From Cladophialophora immunda (lineage: Eukaryota > Ascomycota > Eurotiomycetes > Chaetothyriales > Herpotrichiellaceae), in contig NW_015622548.1 in the NCBI RefSeq assembly GCF_000835495.1, forward strand, positions 930,001 to 994,000: DNA of 64,000 nt, read 5' to 3'. Below the pieces are notes generated by a model. The model was not told where the DNA came from. It saw nothing but the letters and a program-made list of their open reading frames with translations, and did not search any database. The position numbers were made by a program, and so were the translations under genes. Numbering within the stretch: position 1 is the first letter of the stretch; every line of letters begins with the position of its first letter. This document shows positions 1 to 12,316 of the stretch, one piece after another.

Positions 1-1
1 T

Positions 2-205
2 AAACGGCATGCCTTCACCGCCCGCGACTGGGACCGTTACCACGACCCCGTGCAGTCCGCGATGCACGAGCACATCAACAGACGCGGGGAGAGGGAACTT
101 GACTCGTTCACCGCCGCCGCCGCCTCCACCACCACCGTCGCGAGACCCGAGGAGAAATGGCAAGGTCCTATCCTTAGGCACGAGCCTCGCTCCAGGCCCG
201 ACTGA
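2..205 (+). CDS. 3' end of an unidentified gene (partial)
   Basis: The window opens inside a reading frame that starts at base 2 and runs 67 codons to a TGA at 203-205. Codon use is typical of a fungal gene, with third positions mostly C or G. The visible part is charged, contains the segment FTARDWDRYHDPVQSAMHEH, then has an Ala/Thr-rich stretch and ends in RHEPRSRPD. The 5' part lies outside the window, so exon structure and function cannot be judged. I do not recognise the family. A longer frame over the same bases (9-446) encodes only low-complexity Pro-rich sequence and is probably a shadow. Confidence 0.55.
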   Translation, partial: KRHAFTARDWDRYHDPVQSAMHEHINRRGERELDSFTAAAASTTTVARPEEKWQGPILRHEPRSRPD

Positions 206-657
206 AGAGCTTCAAGCTCCACAAATCCCTTCTACTGGAGGGGAATTCAGCCACCGACCCCCGCTGAGAGTAGCAGGGACACCCGGCCAGTCTGTACTCC
301 AGCGGCAGAAGAGCATGCCTTGTCTAGTCCGTCCCTGGACCCCGTCGTCAGGACCTCCTCCCACCGACCCTCTTCCGGCCTTGCCTCCAGTGGCCTCGGG
401 TTGTTTACCACTGCCTCAAGGACACCACGAGAGAATGAATCCATGATTGACGGCGTAGCCAGTGATGTGAAGGGGAGATGTGAACGGAAGAGGACGTTGG
501 ATGGTTCAATGTTATTTCTGGTCGTCTCTACGACGACGCCAATGCATCAACTTGTGATGCCTCTGATTTGCGCCAGCAATGCAATTTCCCGTTCGCCTTA
601 TTCCCGTTAGCGCCAGCTCCCAATGCAATGCGGTTTCGTCATTCGTTCAATTCACGC
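206..657. other. Convergent intergenic region
   Basis: This is 3' flank shared by the partial plus-strand gene and the minus-strand coiled-coil gene. Open frames here are short and low in complexity. I see no convincing gene, repeat or RNA. Confidence 0.5.
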
Positions 658-2093
658 CTACTCAGGCAAAGGCAAGTCCTTCAAGTATGGCCAGCCAGTC
701 TCCTCCTCTGGCTTCTCTGCCTCCATCCCCAAGCATCGCCTCAAGCATCTCACTTCCCCCTGCAATGCTGCAACGATGGTGTATTCTTCGCACCACTCAT
801 CGGTCCTCAATCGATGTGCTGTCCTAATCATCTCACACACCTTGAGGGTTTGCGCATACCAGTGATCTCTATCCAGTCGCGACTGCAAGTGGTCATCCTT
901 CTCCTGCTGCAAGAGGTCGTTGTAATGTTTGCGTTGTCTTAGGAATCGTCCCTCGATGTCGCCGCAGTAGTTTCGGATCTGTTCGACAGCTGTCCCCATT
1001 GCTTCTTCGTACATGGCGATCAAGCTGGTGTTCTCTTTCTGCTCGTGCTTGTATAGCTCAACGAGCTGTTTCTGCTTTGCGAGTTCGAGTTCCAGTTCGC
1101 GGATACGTGCTTCTAGCAAGGACAGAGAAGTTAGTAAAGACACTCGCGTAGAAACATGAAGAACGGCAGTGCAACTTACTGTCATTGTCTGGGTGGGCTG
1201 GTTCATCATCTGTAAGTGCTCCATTTGCGCGTTTCGCGACCTCCTCAGCATTACGTGTAATGGAGTTGACTTTTTCGCGGTTGCTTCTCAAAAGCGCTCC
1301 CAACTCTTGGATTTGGTTGAAGAGATGATTTAGGTCTTGCTGATGGCCGACCGGTAGAGGAGGCATGTATCCTGCAGCCGCTGCCGCACCCGAACCAGGG
1401 CCGTTGATGCCATTGCTGCCGTTGATAGAGGAAGGGCCGGTAGGTGAGGCGGCCGACACGCGGTTGCCAGCGGGAGGAAGGGAGGTGTCGAGGGATGGGA
1501 ACGCGTTTGGGGAGGCCATGCCGCTGTAGGGACTGTAGCCGCGGATGTTGACGTAGATTGAGTCTGGGTCAAGCTGAGGTTCTTGTTCGATGACAGAGGC
1601 CTGGCTGTTGAGATGGTCTTGAAGGACCTGGCTCAGTTCATTCGGTTCGACGAGCTGGGCGTTGGTGAACTGGCGGAGTAATTCATCGTCCTCCTTACCT
1701 TCCTCTCTTGGCTCACTGACAGATTGGCGACGAGAACCGACCGGGGAGCGAAGAAACGCAGTGGTGTAGCCTGATGAGGTGGACGGAGCTGTGAGTCGGG
1801 TGGAGCGACGACGATGCCCTCTCAAGGTAGGGAGATTGGTGGGGTAAGGGAGGCGGGGTGCTGGTAGTGGTGGTGGTGAACCTGAAATGAGACGAAAGTT
1901 AGGTCAGTCTGAACTTCTGAACTTCTGAACTTCACGATGCGGGAAGGCTCATCGGAAACGGATTTTCTATTATTCCGATAGATGGGGAAAGGGTTATCGA
2001 TCTGCACGGCTCGGCCCGAGCTTGAATGGCCAAAGCCGATTGGTTTTCGGCAAACTTACCACCACGGGGGGAGGACGAAGACGAAGAAGCCAT
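658..2093 (-). CDS. Coiled-coil protein, function unknown
   Basis: Three exons on the minus strand (2093-2060, 1881-1180, 1112-658) give 396 residues. The start is MASSSSSSPRGG; the first exon is only 34 nt. Intron 1 runs from GTAAGT to TTTCAG. Intron 2 starts with GTAAGT and has a TACTAAC-like branch point before CTTGCTAG. The N-terminus is rich in Pro, Ser and Arg. It is followed by an acidic helical segment (DDELLRQFTNAQL), a Gly/Ala/Pro linker, a helix containing NQIQELGALLRSNREKV, and from about residue 246 a long coiled coil beginning ARIRELELELAKQK. The C-terminus is WPYLKDLPLPE. It looks like a structural or adaptor protein, but I do not recognise a named family. The gene is divergent from RPL5 with 1.34 kb between them. 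Confidence 0.8.
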
Positions 2094-3431
2094 CGCTGTC
2101 GCTTGTCAACAACGACGTCCTGGAGCACGATGAAAGAAATGGAGATTTTGAAGTGAGTTGGGCGACCCGTTCCAAATTAGCGCCAAGAGATCAGATTCAC
2201 ATTCACTACTAACGCGTCTATAGTTCGGATGGGCGGGCATCGAAAGAACAACGCCATGTAGACGACGGGAATTGAACGTCTGATGTCCCCTCTCTCCTTC
2301 AACTCCTTTGTGTGAGGCAGCCTTCTCAAGGCAGATCTACAAATTTGCGTACTCCATTCTGTCTCCCGCCTTTTTTACTAGTGAAGTTGGAAAAGGTGAC
2401 CTCCCAAAGGCTAATGCCAAAGAATAGACAAATATATTCTGGTCAGCACATCGGGTCACGAACTGGTCTGAAGAGTATAAAATGGGGTGTACAGGGTGCT
2501 AGCCCGAGGCCATGGGCAGGTACTCGTGGTCTGTCTGTCGGCTGCAATGAACGTTGATTCTGTAGGCGAGGGACAAAGATTTGACGTACGCTGTCTCGTT
2601 GCGTACCCATGCGATGTGCTCTTCGAAGAAAAGGAGACGCTTCTTTCGGTAGGTGCATTATCGATCCCTTTTCTATGTGAACCTCACTATATCATCACTT
2701 GGAGACCAAGAAGACTCATCGAGCCCCAAAGTTCCAGTTCGTCGAGCTGGCCTTACCAATATATTCACCAGGATACTGAATAGGGATCAAAGATACGCTC
2801 TCTGCGATCCCAGCCATCCCAAGCCTTCTTTTCAGAGAGACTTCGTTAAGCACACTCTGAATACACTCCTCAAAGTCTACATGTCTCCCTCATACGGCGG
2901 CCGACCTCCATATTTGCATTCCCCAAAGTTGAAACATTATGAGGTCTGCGCCGCATTCTGCGTCAGGCGCAGGGTTACTTGTAGTGTGACATGCTGATGT
3001 TTCTGCATTGCCTATACATTTAAATTCACAATCACTGCTGAATATCAAACCTTGAAGTGGTTGATGAGCATTAAGCCTAGCTACTCAGTAGAAATGTGTG
3101 GTGGTGAACTTCTGGGCCTGCGAGGCTGAGCTAAAAAATGACCCCCACCAACCAAGAATTCTGGTTTGAGCGACAATGGAAAAATCTTGGCGGCGCACAC
3201 ATTCCACACTTCTAGACACGTCCAATTCATCGCTTTCCGATCTCCTCCAGTTCATCTCAGCTTCGAGCCTTCCATCGCACCACGAGACTTTCGAGAAGTC
3301 TCTTCCAAGCGACAAGATGTATGAGAGAATCCCTGCATGTTGCTGCGGAATTGGGTCTGCAGCGCAAAATGCTGATTCGGGGATTTCATAGTGAACCAAA
3401 ATAATTCTTGGGACGGTCTCAAGTCGGCAAC
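2094..3431. promoter_or_regulatory. Divergent promoter region, coiled-coil gene / RPL5
   Basis: This non-coding stretch separates two divergent starts. The RPL5-proximal part (about 3220-3320) is CT-rich on the plus strand, as expected of the leader of a highly expressed fungal gene. A TATAAAAT sequence lies at about 2476, but it is far from either start codon. No gene was recognised. Confidence 0.4.
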
Positions 3432-4461
3432 ATGCCTTTCACCAAGCTGTAAGTGCAAGAGTTCGAGTGTCCTGATGGAATTTCCAGTTCCTGGAGCTGA
3501 CATACGTCTACGACAGCGTCAAGAACTCCCCTTACTACTCTCGCTTCCAGACCAAGTACAAGCGTAGACGGGCCGGCAAGGTACGGTGATGAAGCTGCAC
3601 TCCTCTTGCTACAGATTGATGGGCTGACACTGAAATCAGACCGACTACTATGCTCGTAAGCGATTGATCAGCCAGGCCAAGAACAAGTACAACGCCCCCA
3701 AGTACCGCCTTGTCGTCCGCTTCACCAACCGAGATATCATCTGCCAATTGGTTACTGCGGAGATCACGGGCGACAAGGTCTTTGTTGCCGCCTACTCGCA
3801 CGAGCTCAAGAGATATGGTATCAGCAATGGCTTGACCAACTGGTCTGCCGCATATGCTACTGGCTTGCTGTTGGCCCGCCGTGCTCTCACGAAGTTGAAG
3901 CTGGATGAGCAGTTCACGGGTGTGGATGAGCCGGATGGAGAATACAAGCTCACCGAAGCTGCTGAGGAGGACGGAGAGGAACGTCGTCCCTTCAAGTGCT
4001 TCCTTGATGTGGGTCTGCACCGTACCTCTACGGGCGCCCGTGTCTTCGGTGCGATGAAGGGAGCATCTGACGGCGGGTTGTACATCCCCCACAACGAGAA
4101 GCGATTCCCGGGCTACGACCAAGAAAGCAAGGAACTGGACAGCGACCTCCTGCGCAAGTACATCTTCGGCGGTCATGTGGCCGAGTACATGGAAACTCTG
4201 GCAGATGATGACGAAGAGCGCTACAAGTCTCAATTCGTGAAGTACATCGATGCCGAGATCGAGGCGGATGGACTTGAGGATATGTACACCGAGGCCCACT
4301 CTGCTATCCGCGAGGATCCTTTCAAGAAGGACGAAGATGAAGGCGACAAGAAGTCCAAGGAGGAGTGGAAGGCAGAGGGCAAGAAATACAAGGTTTCCAA
4401 GATGTCCAAGGAGGAGAAGGACCGCCGAGTCAAGGAGAAAATTGCGACTCTTGCTTCCTGA
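3432..4461 (+). CDS. RPL5: 60S ribosomal protein uL18 (L5)
   Basis: Structural protein of the large ribosomal subunit; the family binds 5S rRNA together with uL5 and assembles into the central protuberance. Three exons (3432-3448, 3517-3580, 3640-4461) give 300 residues, the normal family length. The first exon is only 17 nt and encodes MPFTKL with the last codon split; early introns are common in fungal ribosomal protein genes. Hallmarks are [38 protein letters not shown], the core [32 protein letters not shown], and a Lys-rich C-terminal tail. Introns begin GTAAGT and GTACGG and end CGACAG and AATCAG. The antisense frame over the main exon is a shadow. Confidence 0.97.
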
Positions 4462-6150
4462 GTGCATTGACCGTGGCAGCGGAAAAAGGAGTTAATTCGG
4501 CACTGTTGAGAAGGGCTCATATGAGGGTTGTTGATGACTTGGAGTCAGGAGATGCGGGACCACAATGTGTGGCATTCGCCAAAAGACTCAACCGAACCGT
4601 ACTGTGTAGATGCCCGTGATGAGCCTGGGACGGAGTTCCTTCCACGAAATCTGATGCCTGGCTTGCTAGAGGCCATCTGAGATGACGAGAAGGTACAGAT
4701 AGTCATGGATCAGAAGAATGTCGATCCAAGCTACTTTGACACCGCAGCAATCTGCCGAATTTGTTGCGGGAATAGACTGCGGGCATCCCAAGTAATAATC
4801 CCATGTAATTTGCCCGAACAGTAATATTCTCGTTTTGCCAGAATGTGCGACAAGTCTTACTGGTAGGCCGGTAGGTCCGCTGATTACCCATTTTCGCTCT
4901 TTATCGAGTCCAGCCGCTCTGGGCGCCATGGTCTCGACGCTATCTGACATAAGATGCTGACCTGAACCAGCCAACTTGGGGGGCCCCTTAGGTGCCTTTG
5001 GGTGCCTCTAGGAGCCTCCGAATCGACCCTTACTGTGCCTGGTGGGTTTGCGAGCCCCCATGCCTAATGCCCCAGAAGCTGTTGGGTGGTTCTCGCAAGG
5101 CCTTCTACTGGAGACAGGTCTAAGCAGAGCTGTCCAACTAAGCAATCCGGCAAGCAAGGGCAGGGGGCCCCATATGCCAGGCACCACGGCCATGACACGA
5201 GTGGTGTCCCAGTGTTGACCAGTAACCAATGTCGGTGGCACTGTTTGCATGTGTGTCATCAGGGCTCATCATCACACTGCAGGGTTTGGAAACAAGATGA
5301 GAGATATATTATGGCTTTGGTCGATGGCCATTTTTTTTCTCCTGCGACCCCGTGAACTTCTTGGTCCTTTTCTTTTCTTCCTCGGCCGGGTCACGCGTGC
5401 AGCAGAGCGCGGGCATTTCGGGGGCGCCATCATTAATAAGGGAACGCTCGAGAAGCGAGAAAGCGTCGGCTGGGGATTCTCTTGGACAAGTGACGCCAAC
5501 GAGGGAGGGTTCCGTGACGACGGTTTCCGAAATCCCACGATCTCCTCCGAGAGTTTTGCCGCTGTGTGCTGGAGAGTCGTTTGCTGCATCATCGCCTTCT
5601 GATAGTGACGCTGTGTCGGTGGATGGTGACAATGACCGCATAGAGGCACCAGAAGCTGAAAGCCAGAGTTCGCAGTGGTGTCAGTGGTGCATGTCAGTTG
5701 GTCCACTTCCCTGGATCCCCTCTTGTTGCACCCATTCAGCACACTCCACCATCCTCTGCCACCTCCAGCTATTATTCCCGAACCGGGGCACTCGTCGACG
5801 CATTGGACCTTTGGCCGCACCGCAGTCACGGCACGCCTCCCCAAGCTTATCGAGTTACCACCGCGGGCTGGGTTGTCAGTGGCGGCCGAATCCTGCCACA
5901 AGATCCCAAAAGCCCAGACCGAAGTCGATCGCGATTTCTGGCCAACAACAATAGCCGCATTGCTTTCCTGCACCTTTAACCCCGCCGGCCGCCCTGCACA
6001 GACCATCGTCGCCCGTCATCCAGCTCCCCTCAAGTTCGATAACCAACCCTTCCCTTTCCGACATCCGTCCTCGGTCCAGCCTATATGACATCCCTAGAGC
6101 AGAGTATCCTATTCTGATCCTCGCGGCGTCTGCGCATTACCTCAGTCACA
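4462..6150. other. Intergenic region RPL5 - MHP1-like gene
   Basis: This stretch contains the RPL5 3' flank and the upstream region of the LRR gene. A short imperfect direct repeat (GGTGCCTTTGGGTGCCTCTA) lies near 4990. The segment from about 5300 to 5950 is open on both strands and is treated as a separate weak candidate. The last 100 bases before the next start are pyrimidine-rich, as in a fungal leader. Confidence 0.4.
5309..5655 (-). CDS. Possible terminal exon of a small unknown gene
   Basis: A minus-strand frame ending at 5309 is preceded at 5656-5658 by a good acceptor (GGCTTTCAG) with CTGAC upstream, so it could be a last exon of about 115 codons. The product would be hydrophilic, containing MRSLSPSTDTASLSEGDD and ending in a basic tail (AEEEKKRTKKF). 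Codon third positions favour C/G in part of the frame. However, no convincing upstream exon or start was found, and the plus strand is also open over the same bases. The orientation would be convergent with RPL5 and divergent from the LRR gene. No family recognised. Confidence 0.22.
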
Positions 6151-9100
6151 ATGGCTGCGGCCACCGAAAGTGGTCTGGACGTCGACTGGCTGTTGCATTC
6201 CAAGAAAGGTGTGGTCCCACAATGTCGGCTCTCAGTTGCGCCTGCTTTTGCTTCGTCTGAACAGCCACTGTTGAAGAGAAGGGATGCACTGACCTTTACA
6301 CCAGATTTGGCACATTCGGTGGGAGACAGAAATGGCCGAAAGCCAGATTCACAGTCCTCCACAGCCTCCCGAGGCAATCAGCGCGAGCCTCTCCCTGCGC
6401 AACCTCGACCTGATCACACACCACTTAAAGAAACGCAAAATGGAATCCCTCCAGCAGTCCAGCAACAAAAGTCTACAGTCACCGTCAATGGCAAGGAGAA
6501 CCACTCACAGCCTACGCCGCCGAAGACAGGCCCGACTGTCTCCCAGCCTACCCAGATCCAATCCCCCAGACCCACGATGTCGAAAGGCCAAAGTACGGAG
6601 GACAGCAAAAAAGGCCTGAGGCCAGGTACCCCCAACAAGAAGGAGGGCAGAAGGAGTTCGTGGATTGCGAGTTTCAGCTCCAAGTTCTCTTCTGCAAATT
6701 CACCGACACCTTCTCGCAATTCTAGCATCGATGTACAACAAGCGAACAATACCCTAACGGCGTCTCCTCAGCCAAGTCCGAAGATCGAGTTAACGAATCC
6801 ATTCGAGAAGAATCGATCACCTAAAGATGGACAAAAAGAGGCCAAAAAGGAAGAATCCAAACCACCTGTCGTCACCCATACTGCTCCTCGGCGACCTTCT
6901 GTCCTCGTCGCTGCCGGGAAAGAAACAAAATTAGAGCATCCTGGATTTCTGTCGAGTGCGCTCCGGAGACTGTCTTCCTCCACCAGCACTACCATGGGTA
7001 AAGGCGCAACCAGTGGAGCAATCTGTCCAAGAAGGGTTATGAACGTCGACCCCAACCGTGAACGCATCAAGATCAGCGAGTTTGACCAGAACAAGCTCAA
7101 GAGAGTGTCTTTTTGCGTAGACGTAGAGATTGCTGGATTTGCTTCTCAGGCCGACGAAGACCCAGAGCAGTATCATCGCCCAGCTGTGTCAAACGCCCAG
7201 AAGCAGAACATCTCCACATCCGACAAGCAAGTAACCAGCAACAAGGATTCAAAGGACGCAAGGACCAAAGAGAAAGGTGAAGGGGCGGCCTTGAAGGCCC
7301 CTCAACCGGTAGCCGAGGAAAAGGAAAAGGAGGAGGTAGAGCCGACTAAACCACAGCCAGAACCTCAGGCTCAGCCACCGGAGGAGAAAAAGGAGGAAAA
7401 AGACAAAGACACATCAGAAACGCTGCAAGGCCCCGAACCTCTCGCCGTGCCCGGAACACGAAAAAAGGAGAAAAAGAAACGGTCAGAAGCCGAGCGCAAA
7501 GAACGTAAAGAGCGAAAAAGACGACACGCTGAAGCAAACGGTCTGGTGCCCCTGGAGTTGACTCGGGAAGACGATGATTCGGACTCAAATTCAAGCGCAA
7601 CACCACCAGGCGCCTCAACACCCAGCAGGCGGTCTGCGGAAGGGACTGATGGTCGTACGACGGATCCTCTAAGGATATACAAGCGCTGTTGTCAGTTGCG
7701 CGAAACCACGGTTCTAAGCAAAGTCAAAGAGCAAATATCCAAGCCTTCCGCAGGTGTGGCAGAAGCCCCTGGGACCGTGGCCGTGATGGATCTTTCGGGG
7801 TTTCAGATGCAGCTGCAAGATATTGTAACTTTGGGCGACTGGCTCGCTATCGTTCCTGTCCGGAAACTCGTCCTAGACAACTGTGGGCTGACAGACGAGG
7901 GCGTCCGAGTGGTTTTGTCGGGCCTTTCGAGTTGCAAATCTGCAGAACAAACTCGACAGAACAGGAAATTGCCGAAGAGACTGAGCGGGAAGAGCGGCAA
8001 GGAGCAAATGGGTGTTATCGAGAAGCTCTCTTTGAAGGACAACCCCGGGATTACGAATCTGGGATGGAGACACATTGCTCTTTTCATGCATATGTCACGG
8101 TCGCTAAGGGCTATTGACCTGTCGGGGATCCAATTTCCCAAGGCAGGCGATCTCTCACGCACAGTCTCTACAACGAGTTCCAACAGCAGTGGATCAAATG
8201 ACACAAACTCGAAAGTGATGGATCTGGGGACTCTGATTATCTACGCATTGTCTGAGCGTTTGGGCGACAAACTTGAAGAGCTGATCCTCAGTGACTGCGG
8301 CCTCGCTGCTGCCAATATTCGAGACCTAGTGGACTGCGCCATCAAATGCAAGATCCGACGGCTGGGTCTTTCGGGCAACAACCTGGAGCAAGAAGCTCTC
8401 GGCTACCTCGTGCGATATATCAAGTCCGGCCACTGTGAGGGTCTCGATCTTGGAAGCAACGACCTACATGGAATTGCATATATCCTTGCAGAAGCTGCTG
8501 ACAGAGATTGCCCCTTGTTTGCAATCAGCTTGTCAGATTGTAATTTGACGCCCGGCGATCTCAATTCGATCTTGATACCATTTGCAAAGTTGAAGAACCT
8601 CAAGTTCATCGACCTCTCCCGCAATATGGCGTTGTTCAACAGTCAACCCAGCGCCGTCCCGGTCTTCCGCAAACTCCTCCCAAAATTGGCGCCTTTGAAG
8701 CGTCTCCATCTCTCAGATGTGGGCATGACGTCTGAACAAGTCATTGCTTTGGCCGAGATCCTGCCGGATTGCCCATCAATGGCCCATCTCAGCATCCTGG
8801 ACAACGCGCCGCTGATTCACGCCATGAATTCGAGAGATGCTAGCTCACAAGAGGAGGCTTGCGCTTTCTTCGCATCCTTGATGACCGCTGTCAGGGTGTC
8901 AGAGACTATTGTCGCTGTGGAGATTGAAATGCCTAGTGCAGACAGTAGTGAGGTTGTCAAAGCACTGGCGTCACAGGTCGTGGCTTACAGCCTTCGAAAT
9001 ATGGAGCGCACAACTCTCAGCGAGGTCGGCGTCAAGCCGGACGAACTTACCGAGAAGGACGCCCCAGAAGTGTTGCTCCACCTCGTTGGTCATATGGACG

Positions 9101-10104
9101 GCTACGCGGCAAATTACGATAAGGACGAGCCAGCACCAGACGAGGACTATATGATTGCATCCACAGGCATTGTCAAAGCTTTGGGTGTCTGCTTGGATCG
9201 CAAGGACGGCAACAGTCGCGCACAGTCTAGAAATATCAGTCCTACGGCGAGTGGAACCTCCACGCCGCGAGGACCGCTCCGGCAGAGGACGGTATCCAAG
9301 CCTCGGGATGTGAGCTTGGAGCTCTGTGAGAGTGCGAGAAAGATCAGGCGAAGGTTGCAGCCTGTCCTGGTCAGAGAAGATCGGGCGGGAAATCACGACA
9401 ACTATCGTAAGTCACACTCCGACAACTCGAAGGATATACCTTTCTAACAAACGTAAATAGGTCGTCTTTTCTTCCTCGACCAGACTCTTCAGCGGATGAT
9501 ACAGAGATTCGAGGACGAGTATCCCGAGACCAAAGTCACATCCTCGTCTCCTCCAACTGCCAACGGCATGCCTTCACCAGATCCATCGATGGGAGACACC
9601 TCTCTGCTATCGGGTTCGGTTGATTCCAACGGAATGCTGAAGATGGCTGATGCTGACGACTACTTCCCGGCCGAGCGTGAGGCACAAGACGAATATGCCC
9701 TGAAACTATCTCGAACGTCGTCCAATACGTCTCTTGCCGCCAAAGCTTTTACAGACGAAGAAGGCCGCATGCACCGTTTTGGACAGAGTATACGGAGAGA
9801 AGTTCTCAAACCTACGGGTATGGAAGATACTCTGCATGGATCCCATGTAACCGACTCGGACCCACCTCATCTGGCTGCCCTCCGGGCGAAGTTGGACGAA
9901 TTCCGTGGCGAGGACATTCGGTACAAAGTCGAAAGGGAGGGCGCGGACAATGTCGTGCGCGAGCTAGGCTTGAACGCTCAAGAGCTTCTCATGCTGAGGG
10001 AGAAGGACCCCGAAGGCTTTGATGCTTTCAGAGAGTCGCAGCTGGCTGCGCAGATCAATGCGGGCTTGATTCCCGTGGACGAGATGAGGAGTGCGAAGGT
10101 GTGA
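6151..10104 (+). CDS. Leucine-rich-repeat protein, fungal Mhp1 type
   Basis: Two exons (6151-9406 and 9461-10104) joined over a 54-nt intron (GTAAGT to AAATAG) give up to 1299 residues. The first ATG has a strong fungal context (TCACAATGG). The N-terminal 500 residues are disordered, rich in Ser, Pro, Lys and Glu, with SSWIASFSSKFSSANS and the motif KRVSFCVDVEIAGFA. From about residue 545 there are LRR/RNI-type repeats such as VRKLVLDNCGLTDEGV, LEELILSDCGLAAANI and IRRLGLSGNNLEQEAL. Filamentous-fungal proteins of this layout are often annotated as the cell-wall or microtubule-related Mhp1; that name is from memory of the layout. A 96-nt in-frame segment (6209-6304) may be an intron, and a second ATG lies at 6332 in another frame. 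The ORF is certain; the start and name are less so. Confidence 0.75.
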
Positions 10105-10527
10105 TTGACTGCCATCTGAGTGGCAGGGTGCAATGTGGAGACGGAGGTCTTGTATATCATGTTGGATGCTTGACGATATTTTGGCAATATGCCCTGTGAG
10201 CGATTCTGTTTTGAGATCGATCTATATGATGACGACGACGACTTTGACGAAAGGGGGTATCTCACCGGTACCAGACCTGGGCTATTACTTGGAGTAATGT
10301 TTCGATGTTAATTAGCCTGGACATGCATTCGGCTGCACGACGACGACTTGCCTGACGAACGAAGAAGAGGTGGAGCAGAACAGTGCAGAGCAGAGTAGAA
10401 AGGAATATACTCCCTTGCCTCGACCAGCATTGGCGACGACTACGATGAGCTCTGTCTTTCCTCTTTCAATTGTTGAGTATCTTGTATTCTTGATGGCCTC
10501 ACATCGGTGCTGGAGGGCACAGCGCTT
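10105..10527. other. Convergent intergenic region
   Basis: This is 3' flank between the LRR gene and the D-lactate dehydrogenase gene. It contains a short GAC-rich stretch near 10230-10245 and AT-richer bases likely to hold poly(A) signals for both genes. No gene seen. Confidence 0.5.
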
Positions 10528-12316
10528 CTACCCTGATGGCTCCATCCGAACAATCTTATCGCAGTTGAATATACATCGTGGATCGAGAGCACTCTTCAAG
10601 CGACGCATCATATCGACTGCTGGCTTGCCCAATTCCTTTTCCAGATAATCTCTTTTCACAAGGCCAACGCCGTGTTCTCCTGTCGCAGTGCCTTGCATCT
10701 CTATCGCCCTCTCGACCATCCTGTGGACTACTCCTTCGGCGACAGGGCGCTTACCTTCGGGAAACAGGAGCAAAGAGTGAAAGTTGCCGTCGCCAACATG
10801 TCCAACTATCGAGCCCAGGAGTCCGGAGCCCACAATATCGGCCTTTGTCTCTTCGATAAGATCTGGCAGGCGACTCATGGGAACGGCGACGTCGGTAGTC
10901 CAGACTTTGTCTGTAGGTGACTGCCGTAAAGCCATCATTGACCAGAGAGCATTCTTCCTCGCCGACCACAACTCCTCTCGTTCAGCCTCATCACCGGCGA
11001 AACAATACGATGTCGAGCCGTTATCTTTTGAGATTTCGCCCACCAGCTTCGCAGTGTCTTCAACCATAAGGTCAGAGCTACCGGTAAACTTGAAGAAGAG
11101 ACTAGGCTGTTCAGACCATTTGCGTTTCGTCAGGGCCGCTTCGTTAAGACTTCGCATCTGTACATCGTCCAGAATCTCGACGGCGGCGACTTGGATCCCG
11201 CGAGAGATGACTTCCTGAGCTGCTGAGGCGGCATGTCTGACAGAAGGAAAGGTGCAGACGGCAACGACCTCGCACTTTGGCTTCACCGCCAACTTCAATG
11301 TCGCCTCTGTTACCAACCCAAGTGTTCCTTCACTGCCAATGATAATCCTCGTGAGGTCATAGCCCGCGCTAGATTTCCTAGGCCTCTGTCTAGTTTTCAC
11401 CACTGTGCCGTCAGCAAGTACGACGGTGAGTGAAAGCACCCAGTCTTTCATGGTCCCATAGGCTGCGGCATTTGTTCCTGAGCATCCCGTTCCAACCATT
11501 CCACCAATCATGGCACCGGGGCCGGGATCCGGTGGGAAGAAGAGATTCTTCTCTTCCAGTTCCTGGTTCAAATCCATCCAGCGAATGCCTGGCTGAACCG
11601 TGCAATCGAGGTCAATCGGATTGAGCTCGAGCACCTGATCCATTCGGGTAAAGTCGATACACACACCACCCATGGTGGGGATATATTGACCTTCGATGGA
11701 CGTACCCCCAGAATACGGCGTCACCGGTATTCGGCGGCGGTGACATACTTTGACGATTTCCGCCACCTCTTCCGTGGTGGCAGGATACACGACAACCTGG
11801 CCTGGCGTTGCTGTCTCCTCGGTCCATGCGTATGACTGATAATCAGAACCCGAATGAGACAACAAGTCAGCGGCCACTGTTGATACGTTCTCTGCTCCCA
11901 CGATGCTGGAGAATTCCTTACAAGCTTCTCTTATGTTTGTGGAAGAGAGATCGTGCTGAATCCGTGGTCCATCAGTGAGGCTTTGCGTGGATGAAGAGGA
12001 TTCGTCGGTCCATCGTGAGAAGAGGTATCCCGCTGTACCGGCTCCTATCCCAGCTCCTGCGAGCCCGAGCGCCGGGAAGACTCCTGGGAAAGATCAGATC
12101 AATTCACAGACGAGCGCGGAGACTCTCTCTCCCTCTCTCTCTCTCGCGTGCGCAGATCAACGTACCCATAGTGTTTTTCATTCGCTGCGCCGACCTAGCT
12201 CCTCCTCCGCTCAGGCTCCTTGACCAAAATCTTGCATCTTGGCGGACAGGCTCTTTGAAGATAGCCCCAGCTCTCAATGAGCGCCTGAGAACTGTCCATG
12301 TTACGGAGTTGTTCAT
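10528..12316 (-). CDS. Mitochondrial D-lactate dehydrogenase (cytochrome), FAD-linked
   Basis: Probably oxidises D-lactate (or a related D-2-hydroxy acid) to pyruvate, passing electrons to cytochrome c in mitochondria, like yeast Dld1. Two exons (12316-12166, 12083-10528) give 568 residues; the intron runs from GTACGT to TTTCCCAG and carries a CT microsatellite. Exon 1 is a basic, Ser/Arg-rich presequence (TVLRRSLRAGAIFKEPVRQ). A Gly/Ala-rich hydrophobic segment (LGLAGAGIGAGTAGYLF) follows, a likely inner-membrane anchor. The FAD-binding (PCMH) domain includes VTPYSGGTSIEGQ and IIGSEGTLG. The C-terminal oxidase domain has the metal-site segment GHVGDGNFHSLL and GEHGVGLVKRDYL. A GTG codon at 11901 starts the long open frame in exon 2, but sequence upstream of it is clearly coding. 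D-2-hydroxyglutarate dehydrogenase is the main alternative. Confidence 0.9.

Noticed and set aside
9..446. Plus-strand frame of 145 codons with a polyproline run
   Set aside because: It overlaps the better coding frame at 2-205, is low in complexity and has no domain; it is most likely a shadow.
3535..4467. 310-codon minus-strand frame
   Set aside because: Exactly antisense to the main RPL5 exon; a shadow of its codon bias.
11901..12083. GTG at 11901 as the start of D-lactate dehydrogenase
   Set aside because: Upstream in-frame sequence encodes a membrane anchor, and a spliced exon supplies a mitochondrial presequence.
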